64,000 nucleotides of DNA from positions 294,007-358,006 of the forward strand of contig SDOX01000009.1 of the NCBI GenBank assembly GCA_004565275.1. Direction: 5' to 3'. Positions 62,769 through 64,000 of the stretch are shown in pieces; the first letter of the stretch is position 1; every line of letters starts with the position of its first letter. Under the pieces are notes generated by a model. That model did no database searches, was not told the origin of the DNA, and saw only the letters and a program-made list of their open reading frames with translations. Both the position numbers and the translations under genes were made by a program. Origin of the DNA: Nannochloropsis salina CCMP1776. Taxonomy: Eukaryota > Sar > Eustigmatophyceae > Eustigmatales > Monodopsidaceae.

Positions 62769-64000
62769 ATGACAGCCTCTGCAGTGCAAGCCGGTGGGGG
62801 GGTTGGCAGCGGCAGGCGCGGGACGGGAGGAGGCTCTTGGCAGACGACTCTCTTCGTCCTCCTGGCGGCAGGGGCTGTCGTGGCTGTGGCGGCGCGCACT
62901 CGGTCAAAAAAGCGGCGGAGAACCATGTCTTATGTGCTTGGACCTGACGGGAAGCATGTAGACATAGGAGGTAAGCGTAAAGCTGTGCATGTGTGGACTC
63001 GCTTCTGGGCACGGTTGAATGGTGTGATTTTTGGAAGACGCTCCTCACGTGCCGTCCTCTCAATTTGCAGCCATATTCGGCTTAGATGTAGGTGGCACTC
63101 TCAGCAAGCTGGTTTACTTCGAGCAAACACGCAAATCCCGCAAGGTGGAGAGGATGCAGCAGCAGAAGCGCCGAAACTATACTGATAAACCTTTTCAGAA
63201 GAGTACCTTGAAACGAAGCGCCTCGCTCGAGAACCTTAGTACGCCGCGCCACACGAAAGCACTGGATGCCTTCTATGCTTTCATACAAGCCGAAGGCAGT
63301 CCAGTACGTGCAGAGTTGCGTGACGACAACTTGACTTTCTTCTCGCGGGTCCTGGGCGGCGAGTTGCACTTCATGCGCTTCGAAACGCGGTACATGGACA
63401 GAGTGGTCGAGATCGTCAAGTCCAACCGGTGCGTGCCTGTGCTGGCGAGAGCTTTTTCAGGTTTTAGCTCCTAGACTACACTTACATGCTCTCTTGCTTC
63501 CCCTTGCGCCACAGCCTACACCACAGTATCAACAGCATGGGTTGCACAGGGGGCGGCGCCTACAAGTTCTCAGACCTGTTCCAGGAGAGATTGGGCATCG
63601 TGCTGCGGAAGATGGATGAGCTTGACTGTTTGATGAGGGGCTTGGAGTTTGTGTTACAGCACGTTGTTGGGGAGTGCTACACATACAAGCCGGACAAGTC
63701 TCTTTCCCTGCCCTTGCCGTCTCCCGGCGCCGGGGGGCTCGACAACCGCATGAGCTGGCGGGGCTCCCACGCCCCAGGCCTGTCCTCGCCGCACTCCTCT
63801 TCGTGCTCCGGTGCCATATCACCCACTCAATTGCCGGAGGCTCCTCCGCATGAAAAGGCTAAGCCCCGCCGACCCCCCGGCCTCGGTCTCTCTGTCTCCG
63901 CCCCGCTGACTGTGGCCGCGGGGTCGACGGAGGAGCGGAGGCAGCCTCCATACGGAGATGACCGCGGACTGGGGCTGTCTACAACTGCTGAGGTCGCAGG
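62769..64000 (+). CDS. Pantothenate kinase (type II), 5' part
   Basis: Exons 62769-62970, 63071-63428 and 63515 to beyond the right edge; at least 348 aa, frame open to 64000. The ASKHA-type fold starts with AIFGLDVGGTLSKLVYF (phosphate-binding loop 1, joined across intron 1). LHFMRFETRYMDRVVEIV, INSMGCTGGGAYKF (second glycine-rich motif) and LDCLMRGLEFVLQHV follow, all diagnostic of eukaryotic pantothenate kinase, which catalyses the first committed step of CoA synthesis. Before the kinase there is a Gly-rich stretch and a hydrophobic segment (TTLFVLLAAGAVVAVAA, about 27-43) followed by Arg/Lys. This would anchor the enzyme to a membrane. A Ser/Pro-rich insertion of ~90 residues interrupts the domain near the window edge. 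Confidence 0.92.

Noticed and set aside
1-64000. Transposons, retroelement or viral remnants, CRISPR arrays, rRNA
   Set aside because: No reverse transcriptase, integrase, transposase or capsid-like frame, no long terminal or inverted repeats, and no spaced identical repeats were seen on reading both strands.

Overview
This window looks like nuclear DNA of a photosynthetic stramenopile (ochrophyte alga), possibly a eustigmatophyte-like lineage; the lineage is inferred, not proven. The evidence is: spliceosomal GT-AG introns in about half the genes; many long single-exon genes; eukaryote-only families (Sec31, LSM2, FANCD2-like, SDHAF4, LYRM4, NEP1/EMG1, mitochondrial bS6, HSD17B12-type ketoacyl-CoA reductase); and several proteins that begin with an ER-type signal peptide followed by an exposed Phe and a transit-peptide-like stretch, the bipartite presequence used to enter a red-algal secondary plastid (glutathione peroxidase, ClpP, a DUF2993 protein, an NTF2/SnoaL-like protein).

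Layout. 1-10 kb: 3' end of an unrecognised gene, SDHAF4, a plastid glutathione peroxidase (5 exons) divergent from an SLC49/FLVCR-like MFS transporter, plastid ClpP, and a cytosolic 5'-nucleotidase III-like enzyme. 10-21 kb: a papain-type protease, a DNAJC9-like co-chaperone, an unrecognised six-exon gene reconstructed here, a cGMP-dependent-type protein kinase with three cyclic-nucleotide domains, and a cathepsin Z-type protease. 21-32 kb: a 954-aa DUF1003 membrane protein, NEP1/EMG1, a 1238-aa H-lectin/EGF/transmembrane/TKL receptor kinase, and a TMEM106/LEA2-like protein. 32-43 kb: a DUF2993 plastid protein, LYRM4/ISD11, a 1863-aa FANCD2-like protein and a microsomal 3-ketoacyl-CoA reductase. 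43-55 kb: a START-like membrane protein, Sec31 with an embedded WW domain and polyQ tract, an EEF1AKMT1-like methyltransferase, LSM2 and a prolyl-4-hydroxylase fused to three PHD fingers. 55-64 kb: an unrecognised 846-aa protein, an NTF2/SnoaL-like plastid protein, mitochondrial bS6 and the 5' part of a pantothenate kinase.

The genes are housekeeping and signalling genes in mixed orientation; nothing suggests an operon or a functional cluster. Several pairs share short divergent intergenic regions (GPX/MFS, LSM2/P4H-PHD, LYRM4/FANCD2, bS6m/PanK) or end tail to tail within about 130 bp. I see no transposon, viral remnant, CRISPR array, rRNA or convincing tRNA. The most unusual items are the lectin/EGF receptor kinase, the hydroxylase-PHD fusion, the WW-bearing Sec31, two coherent but unrecognised multi-exon genes, a start codon followed at once by an intron in LSM2, and a short interstitial telomere-like tract in the kinase intron. 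Exon boundaries were assigned by hand from splice signals, phase and family alignment recalled from memory; they are models.
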